Assembly (NCBI GenBank): GCA_033557465.1
Contig: CM066035.1
Span: 246,716,869 to 246,780,868 of the forward strand
Source of the DNA: Ichthyophis bannanicus
Taxonomy: Eukaryota; Chordata; Amphibia; Gymnophiona; Ichthyophiidae
DNA length: 64,000 nucleotides
Reading direction: 5' to 3'
Every line of letters starts with the position of its first letter. Position 1 is the first letter of the stretch. The notes under the pieces were generated by a model, which saw only the letters and a list, made by a program, of their open reading frames with translations, was not told the DNA's origin and ran no database searches. Positions 41,575 through 52,759 of the stretch are shown here, piece after piece. The position numbers and the translations under genes were made by a program.

Positions 41575-43948
41575 GAAGAAAAATACACTAAGTGAAGAAA
41601 AATATAGATTTTTTTTTTTTTAAAGAAAGAAAAAGACCGGTGGTACCGGTCCGGAGTCGGGGAAGGCAGACACGCGACCAAAGAAAGAAAATAAAATAAA
41701 GAACTTCTTCAGCGGTGACAGGGCTCGACCTGCTGGCTCCGCGGCAAAGAAGAACTGAGGAGAGCTGGTTAGGAAAGGCAGGAAGGCAGCGCACAGGCGC
41801 TGTGGGATGCTCCCAAAAGCTTTCCTTTTTGGGAAGCTGGGGAGCGTTCCCGCGCAGGCTCCGTCGGTACCGACGTACCCATATGTGAAGACTCATTCCT
41901 GCTTGTTCCTGGAGATAAAAGATTACTCAGACTTTGCTCTATCATTCCTACTATACTTGCACTGGTACAGTCAGCCGGTGTATTTATAATGGCACTGAAT
42001 TGAATATTTGCACAAAGGGGAAAAGTAAGACTTGTTACAACCCTCGACAGAATCCATCCTACTATACATTTGAGATACGCTGGAATGATGAAGATGGAGC
42101 CATCCTGAATATAACAAAACCTCTCACCAATCCCACCAAGCCTATTGTCTTAAACTTTGATGCTTGTGATGCAATCAACAGAAATGCTTACCACAGATGT
42201 GGGTCATGGGAGCAAGCATACTATTATGATGATAAGTACATGTGTCCAGAGGGAGCCTATGGATGGGGAAAATGTACTGGAAAAAGTACAGCAGCCACCA
42301 TCTACATCACTTCATCTAGACATGATTACTTTTGCCCAAAATGGGAATGTGTATATTTTGCTACCTGGAAGAATGCACCGACCGGACGAGATGGAGATCA
42401 TCGCAAAGGCAGTCTAACAAAGATCAGACTACCAGAACCCAAGAAATGTCAGAAAGGAGCCTGTAATCTTCTCCAACTCTTCATAGCCAACCCCAGCCAC
42501 TGGAAGCAAGGATACAAGTTTGGGTTGCATATAGCAGGAGGAGGTGTAGATCCTGGAACTATTTTATATCTGTGATTAAACACCAATACCCATGTATCCT
42601 CACCCTATCGTATATATCATTCTTTCTATGAAGCCATGAAATCAGAGTTTGAAATTCCTCCTGCCTCCCAGAACTTATTTCTTGAATTAGCAGGAGCAGT
42701 TGCATCTAGTCTCCATGTTACAGACTGTTTGTTTTGTGGAGGAACAACAATGGGTGACCAATGGCCTTGGGAGGCACAAGAACTGAACTATTCTGTTCCA
42801 TATAATCAGACTAATTTACACAATACCACAAGTGAATGGGTATTGGCTCACTCCATTGTGGGTAACTTATGTTTTTCTCGTTATGGACCCATGTTTAATA
42901 TGGAACTGGGGCAGCTGGTCTGTCTCAATCAGAAGTTCTACAACAGTACCACTAAAAAAACATCTTGGTGGTCCGGCGTCAACACTACTGAACCTCCCAA
43001 TCCTCTTGTTCAGTTCCCCAAACTTGCTAGTATCTGGACTAACTTAGCAGCATATAATTCTTGGCAAGCACCACCTGGACTGTACTGGATTTGCGGAACC
43101 CGAGCATATGCCAGAGTTCCTCATCACTGGGGAGGCGCATGTGTATTGGGAACCATACAACCTTCCTTTTTCCTTCTGCCTACATCCCAGGGAGAACAAC
43201 TGGGATATCCTGTATACAGAAGTCGACAGCTGAAGGAGGCCTTGAAAATAGACCAATGGAACAAATGGGATGGTGAAGAATGGTCATCGGAGAGAATCAT
43301 CGCATACTATGGACCTGCTACTTGGGAGCAGGATGGGACTTGGGGATATCGTACCCCTGTTTATATGATTAATCGAATAATACGTTTGCAAGCTGTTGTT
43401 GAAATAATAACCAATGAAACTAGTAAAGCACTAACCTTTCTAGCGAAGCAAAGTACACAAATGCGTACAGCCATTTATCAAAATCGTTTAGCTCTAGATT
43501 ATTTGTTAGCAGCTGAAGGTGGAGTATGTGGGAAACTGAATCTAAGTAATTGTTGTTTACAGATTGATAATAATGGGCATGTAGTTGAAGATTTAGCCAT
43601 CCAGATGAGAGAGCAGACATTTGTGCCTGTTCAGACATGGCACAGTTTAAAGATGGATGGGTGGTTTGGGTCATTGTTTTCTTGGATTGGTGGTCTGAAA
43701 TCCCTTATGTTGATTGTCTTATTCATTTTAGCCATGTGCTTATTGCTCCCTTGTCTCCTACCCCTTTGCTTACGCATGATAACATCACTTGATAACACTA
43801 TCGAGCGGAAGACAGCTACGAAAGTATTAGCTATGTGGCGATATCACCCTATACCCTATAATGCTGATGCTGTTACACCAGTATAATGTATTAATTAACT
43901 AATGATTGATTTAATTCTCACCCTTCCTTGCTTGCGGGTGAGAATAAT

Positions 43949-43960
43949 CAAAGGGGGGAA
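43949..43960 (+). promoter_or_regulatory. ERV-1 polypurine tract
   Basis: The purine run AAAGGGGGGAA directly abuts the 3' LTR start (TGAGG at 43961), as needed for plus-strand priming. The conserved AGAATAATCA precedes it here and in ERV-2. Confidence 0.85.
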
Positions 43961-44509
43961 TGAGGTAGGCTATGGCGTAGCATGGCCTGCTACTATGAAA
44001 GGCCTGGATTCTAACTTCCATTATAGCTAGAAAAGAACCAAAAATCTGTGAAAAATAAGAAAGCTGTTTTAAAATGCTTAATAAGAAGTTTTCATGAATG
44101 CATAAGTCTTCTATTATTCTCTTGTATGTGAAAGAACAGAAAAGTAACAGTATATGCATTCCAGAAGCCGAAGTTAACCTTGCAGTAGGAAAGTAACGAG
44201 ATCTAGAACTGTACCATTGTTCAAGCAATCCTAAAGGAGGGGGCCGATTGCTAGGCTCCGGAGGGATTACTGATTGGACAAATGAAGGGAATGTATAACC
44301 AATGAGAAGTTTGCATGTATCGAGCTAGAATCAATAGAAAGTTTTCATGTATCAAACTGAAAAAGAGGTATAAAAAGTTATGTCTCTGTAAAAACTTTCG
44401 CTCAGTACCTTTTGATGCTTTGACTGACTGGACCTTGTGCACAATAAACTGACTTGGACCCTGTCAATCGACTCCTGGACTCATTCATTTACTGCACTTT
44501 GCTACAGCA
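43961..44509 (+). repeat. ERV-1 3' LTR
   Basis: A 549-bp LTR from TGAGG to ACAGCA, followed by target duplication ATGG (44510-44513). It differs from the 5' LTR at about 8 positions and lacks 13 bases, indicating a young insertion. Confidence 0.93.
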
Positions 44510-44513
44510 ATGG

Positions 44514-45022
44514 AAATGTTGCAATTAAGTGAAGCAGTATATATTTTTGAAGGGGTCTGAACATATATTTTTATCTAAAAAGTTTGGAATTAAAAAGGAC
44601 CAGATTGGTACTCACTAATATATCCATTGCCATTGGCAGAGCTAGATTAAACAGTGGCAAAACAGGAACATGCCTAAGGTCCTAGTTTTAGGGGGAAGGA
44701 TCTTGCTAGTGAGCTATACAAGAGCATTATTACCTCTTTGTCCAGCTTGTGATAAATACTTCTCCTTTTACCCAAGTATACTGTTTGCTTTGTTACCTAC
44801 TTTATTGTTCTGACTGATGTAATAAAGGCCTCATGTAACACAACCAGCATAGTAACTTTCTGAGATGATTATGCTTAGCTCCCTTACCTATGGAATAGTT
44901 TTTACTTCTTGCACTTCTAAACAATAAGCAGCTAATGGATATTTGCAGTCTAAATGGATAGTTTTATAATGAGGGAGAAGGCTTGAGGGCTATCCCTTTT
45001 GGTTTGGACTCTTTATTATGTG
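44514..45022. other. Unassigned host flank
   Basis: No gene or recognisable element between ERV-1 and the left copy of the 120-bp repeat. Confidence 0.4.
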
Positions 45023-45142
45023 GTCAGCCCGGTAATAAAGTGAACAATTGATGTAACATCACCAGCTGATGGATGACTAATTCTCTTTGCAGTAGTATAT
45101 AAATCCTTTAGTCAGAAAAGGGAATAATTTCAGACCTATCTT
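45023..45142 (+). repeat. 120-bp direct repeat, left copy
   Basis: Identical to 63556-63675 except for three transitions. It ends in ATCT, the target duplication of ERV-3. The repeat itself has no coding content. Confidence 0.95.
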
Positions 45143-45823
45143 GTAGCAGCAGATAAGCATGCAATAAATAAAACCAGGAGTCTTTTCAAGGATCCAAGCC
45201 AGTTTAATGTGCACAGGCTCGAGCAATAAGCAATTTCAAAATGGCTGAGCAATGGTTTCTAGCAAAACAACAACTTTTATACCGTTCTTCTCCATTCTAG
45301 ACATAGGCAAACTTTTCATTGGTCCCAGTACTCTCCCGTACCCCTTCCATTGGTGCCGGTACTGATATGCTTATCCAATTATGTTCCTCCAGTGGGCTCA
45401 GCACCTGCTTACCCCCCCTCTAGTCCCAATTACAATGGCCAGTTCATCTACTTGTTACTTTCATACTCTCAAGGCCATAGAACCAATTTGTGCATGTAGG
45501 GGAGCAGGGCTCTGCAACTCATCTGTCAGCAATCCCAATTAAATCCCTTGCAGATGTACTTTCTTTCAGCACAGTTAATTAATTCCATAGAAGCATAGCA
45601 CACCTTATCAGTACCAATTAAACTTGTTTTTCTCTATTTTCTAAGTTTCGATTCTGCTTAGCTATGTTCAGTTAAGCTGAGTTAAGTTTCAATTCTATGG
45701 TGTCATCATTAAGGGGGGTTTTCATTCCTCTGGGCCTAACTACAGGCTTCAGTTACAGGTCAAGCTGCTTAGGCCTGTCTACTCACTTCAGACACCATGG
45801 ATCACAGGCCTTCGCCTACCACA
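45142..45823 (-). repeat. ERV-3 3' LTR
   Basis: A 682-bp LTR on the minus strand, starting TGTGGTAGG and ending CTGCTACA. The TATA box is at about 45272-45279 (TATAAAAG on minus) and an ATTAAA-type signal lies near 45208. The U5 end resembles ERV-2, but the U3 is different, which suggests that U3 was exchanged by recombination. Confidence 0.85.
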
Positions 45824-45924
45824 TTCCCCCCTTTGATTATTCTCACCCGCAAGTTAATAAGGTGTGAGAATCAAATCACATAATACTAGGTAAAGGTATC
45901 ACTCTGTGGTATAGGGTAGTAAGT

Positions 45925-46480
45925 TCACATAGCTAGTATCTTTGTAGCTGCCTTATGCTCTACAGTGTTATTAATAACTGAAGTTATCATTTGCATACAA
46001 AGTGGCAAGAAACAAGGGAGCAACAAGCAGATAGTCAAAGTCCATAGTTTGGCAAGAGTGGGAAAAAGAACTAAAGGATTAGAAGGTTCAGTTGCATCTT
46101 TGTTGTGCTGTCGTAAAGCTTCTGATTTAGACAGACCAGCTGTCCATCCTTCATAGTAGATTGTGGTCCAGTCCGAACAAAACACAAACTGTCAACAATG
46201 GGGTGGGCCAATACCCACTCACTAGTAGTATTATGTAAATCAGTGTGATTGTATAGGATAGAATAGTTCAGTTCTTGGGCCTCCCAAGGCCATTAGTCTC
46301 CCATTGTTGTTCCTCCACAAGACAAGCAATCTGAAACATGAAGACCGAATGCCACTGCTCCTGCTAATTCAAGAAATAAGTTCTGGTGGCAGGAGGAACT
46401 TCAAAGTCTGATTTCATGGCTTCATAGAAAGAGTGATCTTTTGTCCTGTTCTGGTGGTGGTTATGCAAGCTGCACAAGGG
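45925..46480 (-). pseudogene. env: ERV-3 env remnant
   Basis: Minus-strand env fragments. The CXXC-type region (SCGGTTMG-like, near 46300-46330) and surface-subunit pieces are followed by a frame (46185-45925) in which the FPTLAKLWT surface segment joins directly to the CLLLPCFLPLC membrane span. Most of the surface C-terminus and the whole transmembrane ectodomain are deleted compared with ERV-1 env. Confidence 0.78.
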
Positions 46481-46944
46481 GGTAGGGCAAAAGTCATTTC
46501 AAAGCACCCCAAAACTGTTGCCAGAATAAAGCAATAATAATAATTCATAATGGGCATAGTCTCTGGAAAATTGGAGGAACTGTCGGATTTCACAAAGGTA
46601 GAGTTGATTGTAGATCCTCAAGCTTCTGCCGTACATAGACCTACCAGCTTTTTGGCAGGAGTAGGGCTGTAGATTCCAAAGTATCACTGTCCTCTGGGAT
46701 GTCTCAATTTCTTACAATATCATAGCATAGTCTCTTAGGCTATTATTGCTTCTTTAGAGCAGTTCACTATTTAGAAGATCAAAACAGTCTTTTCAGAGTA
46801 TTTAAACACAGTCTCTTAGAAAATTCAATTTCTTAACACAACACAGTCTCTTCCTGATGATTGCAGTTTTCTCCAGATGCGAGGCTTACCTTCAGATAAA
46901 CAAACAGTCTTGAAATAGTGCAGTGTCTGAGGGGCCAATAAGTC
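46481..46944 (-). other. ERV-3 env 5' region and pol-env junction, degraded
   Basis: Weak similarity to the start of ERV-1 env (signal-peptide-like region near 46470-46500). The rest is degraded sequence between integrase and env with no open frame worth calling. Confidence 0.45.
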
Positions 46945-47537
46945 TTAGGTTCGTGGCTGTTGTCGTAGGGTGAGGTGCAATGGAGTCTCAGGATGCTGTA
47001 CAGTAGTCCAGTAATCAGGTTCAAGAGCAGCTGCTGGCTTCCCTTGATTATGATGGATCCAAGGTTCAAATTCTGCGACTTTTACTGCAGTTGGAGTTGA
47101 CAAGATGACGACATAGGGTCCCTTCCAATGCGGGGCTAACAGTGTCTTTCTCCACTCTTTGATCCACACCGAGACTCCAGGCTTGAAAGGATGCAGGGGT
47201 GCAGGCAAATTGATGAGTAATCGATTTTGTACCCAGGTATGGAGACTCTGCAAAACAGAACTTAAAACCAATAGTTCATGTCTAATAATTTCAGATCCTA
47301 TCTGTCTCATATCTCCTTTTATTTCCTATACAATAGGCAGGGGTTGCCCATACAGAATCTCAAAAAGGGGAAACTCCTAAAGACTTAGCAAGGGCTAAGT
47401 ATATCCTAAGAAGGGCTATAGGAAGAACCTGGGGCCACTTCAGATAAACCTCTTGGCAAAGTTTAGACAACTGAGATTTCAGGGTTCTATTCATACATTC
47501 TATTTTTCCTAAATTCTGAGATCTATAGGCAGTATGT
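46945..47537 (-). pseudogene. pol: ERV-3 integrase C-terminal region
   Basis: Minus-strand frame 47310-46945 (HPFKPGVSVWIKEW, APHWKGPYVVILSTPTAVKV, PWIHHNQGKPA) plus upstream broken frames matches the integrase C-terminal domain of ERV-1 (34071-34619). The zinc site and the first two catalytic Asps are missing: sequence at about 47537 jumps straight to the end of RNase H. The junction is the same as in ERV-2. Confidence 0.85.
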
Positions 47538-48320
47538 ATCTATTAATATCAATATCTTGGGGCTATACTTAATGGACTTGCTTCCTAAGGTTATCCACCC
47601 TCATTCTGTGTACAGGGCCCCATATGCATGCAAGGTTGTAAGGGCATACTTGGAATCTGGGTACACATTTAGACAGGGCTCTTTTCCTATTGTTAGTGCT
47701 CTAGTGAGGGCTATCAGTTCAGCTTTCTGTGGTGAAGTTTCTGGGGCCAGGGCTGAGGACTCAACTACCAAATCAGGGGTCACCACTGCATATCTAGCAC
47801 AACAATGTCTATTGATGATGAAACTGCCTTCAACCACAAAGAAAGTCTGTTCAGGGTTCTCCAGAGGGACATCAGTCAAATCCAGGCGGCTTGAGAATAC
47901 AGTGTCCATAATTTCTAAACAGTCATGATCAGGGGATCAAGACTAACTGATAACAACATAGCAGAATTGAAAGCTTGACTGACCCTTCAGTTGTATCTGG
48001 GGTTTTCACACAACATACTCTAATACTTCAACATTCATAGATTCGTTAGCTAGTAGTTTCCTTTGTATTTCATATTGGTTAGAACAGAGTGTGGTACAGT
48101 AACTTGAAGATTCTGTCTCAAAGGGATTTTTCTTTTAGTTTTTGCTTACTAGGAAGGCTGTAGCTGTAACAGCTTCTCAAATAAGGTCCAAGAGATTGAG
48201 TCAACACTCCTAGAACATTTCCTTGTGACTCATGAACATAGAGACTGAAAGGTTTTCTGGACATCTGGTAGACCCAGAGTTGGTGACAACATCAGAGTGG
48301 TTTTTTTTTTTTTTCAAAGA
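47538..48320 (-). pseudogene. pol: ERV-3 RNase H and RT connection
   Basis: The frame 47909-47601 carries RNase H sequence (KAELIALTRALTIG and YPDSKYALTTLHAYGALY), where the catalytic YTDSK of ERV-1 reads YPDSK. Upstream sequence to 48320 is a degraded RT connection domain matching ERV-1 at about 32430-32900. Confidence 0.82.
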
Positions 48321-49060
48321 TCAAAAGGCTGCATCCTGTTCAAGTCCCCATTCCAATGCAGACTTTTCCATTCCTTTGATAGCTTGATACAACGGTTTTG
48401 CTAGCAGCGCAAAATTGGGGATCCATATACAACATACTCTGTGGCACCCAAGAAGGCTCTCACTTGCCTCCTGGTGGTTGGAGTAGGAATACTGCATACA
48501 GCTTCTTTGCATTCTGGTCCCAGGCGTCGAATTCCGCTGGACAACTGGAATCCTAGGTGTTTAACTTGTTGGACATAATTGCACCTTGGCTCTTGAGACT
48601 TTGTATCCAGCCTCATTAAGAGGGTGCAAAAGTTCACTGATGGCTTGTAGACATTCACTTTCTGAGTTGGTGGTTATGAGCAAGTTGTCCACATATTGAA
48701 GTAGAATTTTTTTCTCCTGCAGTTTCTGAATAACTTGTCAAATCCTTGCTGAGTGAGGCGAGTTCTTGAATCCTTGAGGTAATCTTGTCCAGATGAGTTG
48801 GCCCCGCCTCCTTGTAGTGGGGTCTTGGGCTAAGCGTATGCAGAAAAAGGCATCTTTTTAAGTCCAGAATGATGAAATGTATAGCTTCAGCAGAGATCAG
48901 TTCCAAGAGAATATAAGGATTTTGGTACCACTGGTTGTATAGTTTCAGCTGCATCATTCATTCTTCTTAGATCCTGCACTGGGCGGTAATCACCTGTCCC
49001 AGGCTTCTTGACTGGCTTGAGGGTGACAATGACAGGGGCTATGTTCTTCGCTAGGCCAGG
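48321..49060 (-). pseudogene. pol: ERV-3 reverse transcriptase
   Basis: Broken minus-strand frames match ERV-1 [16 protein letters not shown] catalytic region, then the polymerase box, which reads YVDN (48684-48695) instead of YVDD, then LGFQLSSGIRRLGPE and TPTTRRQVRAFLGA. Multiple frameshifts are present. The Asp-to-Asn change at the second catalytic Asp alone would abolish polymerase activity; ERV-2 has the same change. Confidence 0.85.
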
Positions 49061-49440
49061 TGGATTATCTTCTGCCCATACTCCAGGTGGGGCTATAAGG
49101 TTGGTAGGTATACAGGAACTTGTTGACTTGACTGGAGATGCACTATAGAACTGCTACTCTTTTTCTCGGGGAACAGTCAGCACCATCAATCCAGCAGGCT
49201 CTGGGTTCACAGTCATTTGCATTTCTCTCTCTTCAGCAAAGGATATCTGTGTCTGAAGCTTTGCAAGCAGATCTCGGCTCCAAAAATGGAATAGGGCATT
49301 CAGGCATATACAGGAACTGGTGCATTATTTTCTGTCCCCCTAGTTCACACATGCGGTTCTGCAGGAAAGGCTTTGCGGACTTAGCCCCAGTAGCTCCGAT
49401 AATGGTGATGCATCTGGCCTAGTCTTTATCCATGCTGTAG
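49061..49440 (-). pseudogene. pol: ERV-3 protease remnant
   Basis: Minus-strand sequence matches the C-terminal part of the ERV-1 protease and the start of RT: the LGGQKIxHQFLYMPECPI-like region near 49270-49350 and the [21 protein letters not shown] region near 49030-49080. The active-site DTG segment is not readable. Confidence 0.75.
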
Positions 49441-50150
49441 CCCTCTTTAGCTGCCACTTACTCTATAGCTACTTCCTTCTCCTACTAGAACATTGTGCTT
49501 GGTTTATTGTTTTAGGACTCTGCAATCAAGTACTCCCTCCTCCCCTCCTGGGGAGGAGTCAAGATACGGGCATTCACTTCTCTAATGTCTTTCTCCTCTG
49601 TAATGGGCGCACTCACACCCAGTGGAGGCCTGCTACTTCTGCGGCCTCTTACACGTTCTCTGGTCCTTTGATTAGGAAAACCTCCTCCACATCATTCAAC
49701 TAAAATATCTGTTCTCTTTTTCCATCTTACAATTTTTACATTCTCTGTCCCTCTTCAACAATCCACATACTTTTCTGATCAACTTTCATTTAACTATTAT
49801 GCCCGCAAATTCATCCAGTTTTCTATAATTTCTGTCCATTAGTTCAATCAAGTCCTAAAACTTCAGTGTATAATGCAGTTTTTTTCAGTTCTAAACAAGT
49901 CTGGTCAGCTGACTTTCACTTCTGGTCCAGAGGGGTTGCACATCCCCCTGCTGCGGAGGTGGCTGGCAAACTAGGGAATCTGCAGGGTGGAGTCCCCCCC
50001 CCCCTCTCCTGGGTTCTATTTCTCCTAGCAACGCTCTATCCAGGAGGTTGATTTTTTTTTTCTTTAAATGTTCTACTTCTCTGCTGTGGGCACATTAGTT
50101 CACGCCTACCGGGGGGTGACATCATCAGTGGACTGGGCTCCATCCCCCCC
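49441..50150 (-). pseudogene. gag: ERV-3 gag remnants
   Basis: Stops and deletions leave only patches: the nucleocapsid region near 49560-49700 (minus-strand DVEEVFLI-type segment shared with ERV-2), a short capsid C-terminal patch near 49790-49810 with the same small rearrangement as ERV-2, and a p12-like patch near 49940-49960. Most of the capsid is deleted, and I could not identify matrix sequence. Confidence 0.65.
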
Positions 50151-50639
50151 CTTAAGCACTCTGAACGGAGCTACTTACAGAGAGAAAGAGAGTGACGAGA
50201 CAGGATATCTAGAGATTCTGGGGCAAAATATGGTGAACTAAGGAAATATGGACAACTAGCAGAAGCCACTCCCTATCACATAGCATTCCTGATTGGGACA
50301 GAGACATTTCATAGTCTTCAGTAAATCCCTTACTGAAATTCTTGATCATACTTGAAAAGACACTTATTAAAAAACCTTATTACCGTAAACATAAGCTTAA
50401 ATTGAGCACAGACATACAATTTAGATACAGTTCTTAAAATATCTTATAGAGAGAACTATAGCTATCTGTTACGTATGACTAGAATAAAAAAACTTAGCAA
50501 CTAGCTGCCAGCCGTAATCAGCATGTCTCTGCAAAAGAAATTATTATTTTTTTAGTTCAGAAAGCAAATATTCAAAAGACATTCCGGATACTTTTCCATA
50601 GCTGTGGTGGATATCTAAAATGCATAAACACCCTCTTTT
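50151..50639 (-). other. ERV-3 leader, 3' part
   Basis: Inverse complement of part of the extra leader block of ERV-2 (compare 50460-50560 with about 58360-58450, sharing ATTTCTTTTGCAGAGACAT). It is cut by the L2 LINE on its right. Confidence 0.7.
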
Positions 50640-50945
50640 TGTTTTGTTTTGTTTTTTTTTTAACAATAAATATTTATTTTTTTTTATTTTTTTTATTTAT
50701 TTATTTAACAGTATTTCTAAACCGCCTTATCTTAATAATCAAGGTGGTATCACAGCAAGCAATCAGGTAAAGTGTGTGTGTTGTACATGCAGTGAGGATG
50801 AAACTTGGTTGTGTGATGGCGGTGTTGGGTGCTTGATTTGTTTGAGCTATGTACAAGGTGGGCTATTTACAGTGGTGCTAAAAACACATTTTATATACAT
50901 ACAGTTGTTTAGGAGGATTGGAATGCTGTTATCCATTCTCTTAGG

Positions 50946-52076
50946 TTATGTGATGTGACCATAGTGCTCTATGAACAGCATGGTTTTCAGTTGTTTTCTG
51001 AAGTCTTTGAGGTCTGGAGTTGCCCTTAGATCGTCCGGTAGATTGTTCCATATTGTTGGAGCAGCCATGGAGAGAGCTCTGTTTGTTGTATCCTTGCGTG
51101 TGTGCTTGTATTCATTTGGGGTACTGACTCGGTTGCGTGTTTGACTTCTTCTAGGACGTGCGCTGATTTCCGGTTGTATGAGCGTGTGGAGGCTGTTGGC
51201 TGATGTGTGCTCTTTAATCTTAAATAGGTTTATGATAGTCTTGTATCTGATGCGAGCACTGATTGGGAGCCAGTGTAAGTCCTTTAATGTAGGTGTGATG
51301 TGCTCCTGCCTTGCGGTTCCGGCTATGATTCGAGCTGCAGTGTTTTGTGCCAGCTGGAGTGGTTTGAGAGCTTGTTTTGGTAGTCCAAGGTATATCGGAT
51401 TGCAGAAGTCCAGTATTGGGGTTATCAGTGCTTGACAGACGGTACGGAAGTGTTCTGGGGCGAGGAGTGGTTTCAGTCTCCTGATGATTCGCATCCTGTA
51501 GTAGGCTTTTTGGATTGTTTTGTCTATGTGTGGTTTGAGGTTGAGTTTACTGTCCAGAGTAACCCCAAGGTATCTCACCTCTGATCTTATCGGTATCGTA
51601 GTGCTTTGTATCTTTATGTTTGGTGGGTGTATGAAGCTCTGGTTCCGAGTGATGATTAAAGCTTCGGTCTTGTTGTAGTTTATTGCGAGGTTGTTGTTTT
51701 GGCACCACTTCGTCATTTGGGTAAGGCAGTCTGTTATCTTAGAGAAGTCCGGGTTGTCGATTGATATCGGGGAGTATACCATGATGTCGTCTGCGTATAT
51801 TGTGTATTGGATGTTGTTCTCTTTCATAATGTTGCATATTGGTTGGATGTAGATGTTAAAAAGGAGTGCTGAGAGTGCGGATCCTTGCGGTACTCCTTGT
51901 TGGACGTTTATGGGTCGGGAGGTGTCATGTCCCACCTTGACCTGTAGCTGTCTTTCGGTTAGGTACGAGTGGAACCATTTCAGAGTGGTACCGTGTATAC
52001 CAGTGTTCTTTAGTCTCTCCAGGAGCGTATTGTGGTCAACTGTGTCGAAAGCTGAGGAGATGTCGATGAAGATCAT
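50946..52076 (-). pseudogene. L2 reverse transcriptase and C-terminal region
   Basis: A 376-codon frame with IFIDISSAFDTVDH (catalytic Asp), QQGVPQGSALSALLFNIY, the polymerase box YADDIMVYS, RYLGVTLDSKLNL, ITPILDFCNPIYLGLP, LQLAQNTAARII, LHWLPISARIRYK and WNNLPDDLRA. The catalytic residues are intact, but the upstream frames are shifted. Confidence 0.92.
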
Positions 52077-52240
52077 TATAATTCCATTCCTGGTGTTGTC
52101 AATTATTCTTATGATGCTGTCGAAGAGGTAGATCAGTAGAGTTTCGACTCCATGGTTGGGACGAAATCCGTGTTGGTTGTCGTCGAGAGTTCCGTGTTCG
52201 TCAATGTGTTCCTGAAGTTGTAGTTGAACCGTCTTTTCGA

Positions 52241-52759
52241 TTATTTTGCGAGGAAGGGTATGCTGGAGATTGGTCGGTATGCTGCTGGGTCCTTTTTGTC
52301 GAGAGTAGTTTTCTTTGTGATTGGTCTTACTGAGGCAAGCTTTAGTTGCTGTGGCATGAGTCCTTGAGTGAGTGAGTTGTGTACCATTTTATGAATGGTT
52401 GGTATCAGGCTTGATTTGGTGGCTTTGACCCATGACACTGGGCAAGGGTCAGTAGGGGCAGTACTTGTGTTGATTGTGGAGATGATGTGGGATATCTGTT
52501 CTTTTGAGGGAGAGTAGAATGTGCCCCAGGTTTTGGGGTGTACGTTCGTTCTTGTGGTTCCACTGGGTTTTGTGCGCTCTGTGGAGTGGAATTTGTCTTT
52601 GATGTGGTCAGCGAATTTCTGTGGATCCACTTGTACTTCTCTTTCTGCTGTTTGCTCTTTTGTCAGGGTTTTTACTATTTCGAAAAGTTCTCTGGGTTTG
52701 TTGATGGAAGAATTTATCAGGTTTGTGTGGAATTCTCTCTGATTGGTTGATGTGTTCAT
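52241..52759 (-). pseudogene. L2 linker and early RT
   Basis: Continues the L2 polyprotein in a second phase: FADHIKDKFHS, then the first RT blocks TAPTDPCPVSW and LKLASVRPITKK, ending PAAYRPISSIPFLAK. The coding continuation to 52076 is in a third phase. Confidence 0.85.

Larger units (their letters stand above)
34850..41917 (-). mobile_element. Full-length DIRS retrotransposon in ERV-1 env
   Basis: The 7.07-kb element is bounded by inverted repeats of about 165 bp (34861-35030 against 41752-41917, sharing CACATATGGGTACGTCGGTA). An internal complementary region lies at 35120-35210. Minus-strand order: gag (41574-40057), RT/RNase H (39699-39226 plus 37846-36353) and tyrosine recombinase (36506-35316), overlapping as in DIRS1-like elements. 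There is no integrase and no obvious target duplication, as expected for recombinase-mediated insertion. The RT is interrupted by element B (37811-39230). Removing B leaves about 5.65 kb. Confidence 0.93.
34731..43886 (+). pseudogene. env: ERV-1 env, interrupted by a DIRS element
   Basis: Env begins at ATG 34731 with a hydrophobic signal peptide (VGVVILGIL). It is cut after about 38 codons by the DIRS element (34850-41917) and resumes at about 41918. The surface subunit is readable in 41934-42575 and, after a stop, from 42636, with a CLFC (CXXC) motif near 42726 and several Asn glycosylation sites. The transmembrane subunit has the immunosuppressive-type region ending in a Cys-X7-CysCys motif (about 43527-43556), a membrane span at about 43690-43770 and a cytoplasmic tail. 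I see no RxKR cleavage site or clear fusion peptide between the subunits. The overall type is gamma-like. Confidence 0.88.
21766..44509 (+). mobile_element. ERV-1: gammaretrovirus-like provirus with nested insertions
   Basis: Paired LTRs (21766-22327 and 43961-44509) begin TG and end CA, with target duplication ATGG at 21762-21765 and 44510-44513. The order is LTR, tRNA-Gly-type primer site, gag, in-frame UAG, pro-pol, env, polypurine tract, LTR, as in gammaretroviruses. About 13.1 kb of the 22.7 kb is foreign: element A (25501-26904), a LINE (27082-31741) and a DIRS (34850-41917) that contains element B. The remaining provirus is about 9.6 kb. The LTRs differ at about 8 sites plus one 13-bp gap. 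All genes carry stops, frameshifts or insertions, so it is defective. Confidence 0.93.
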
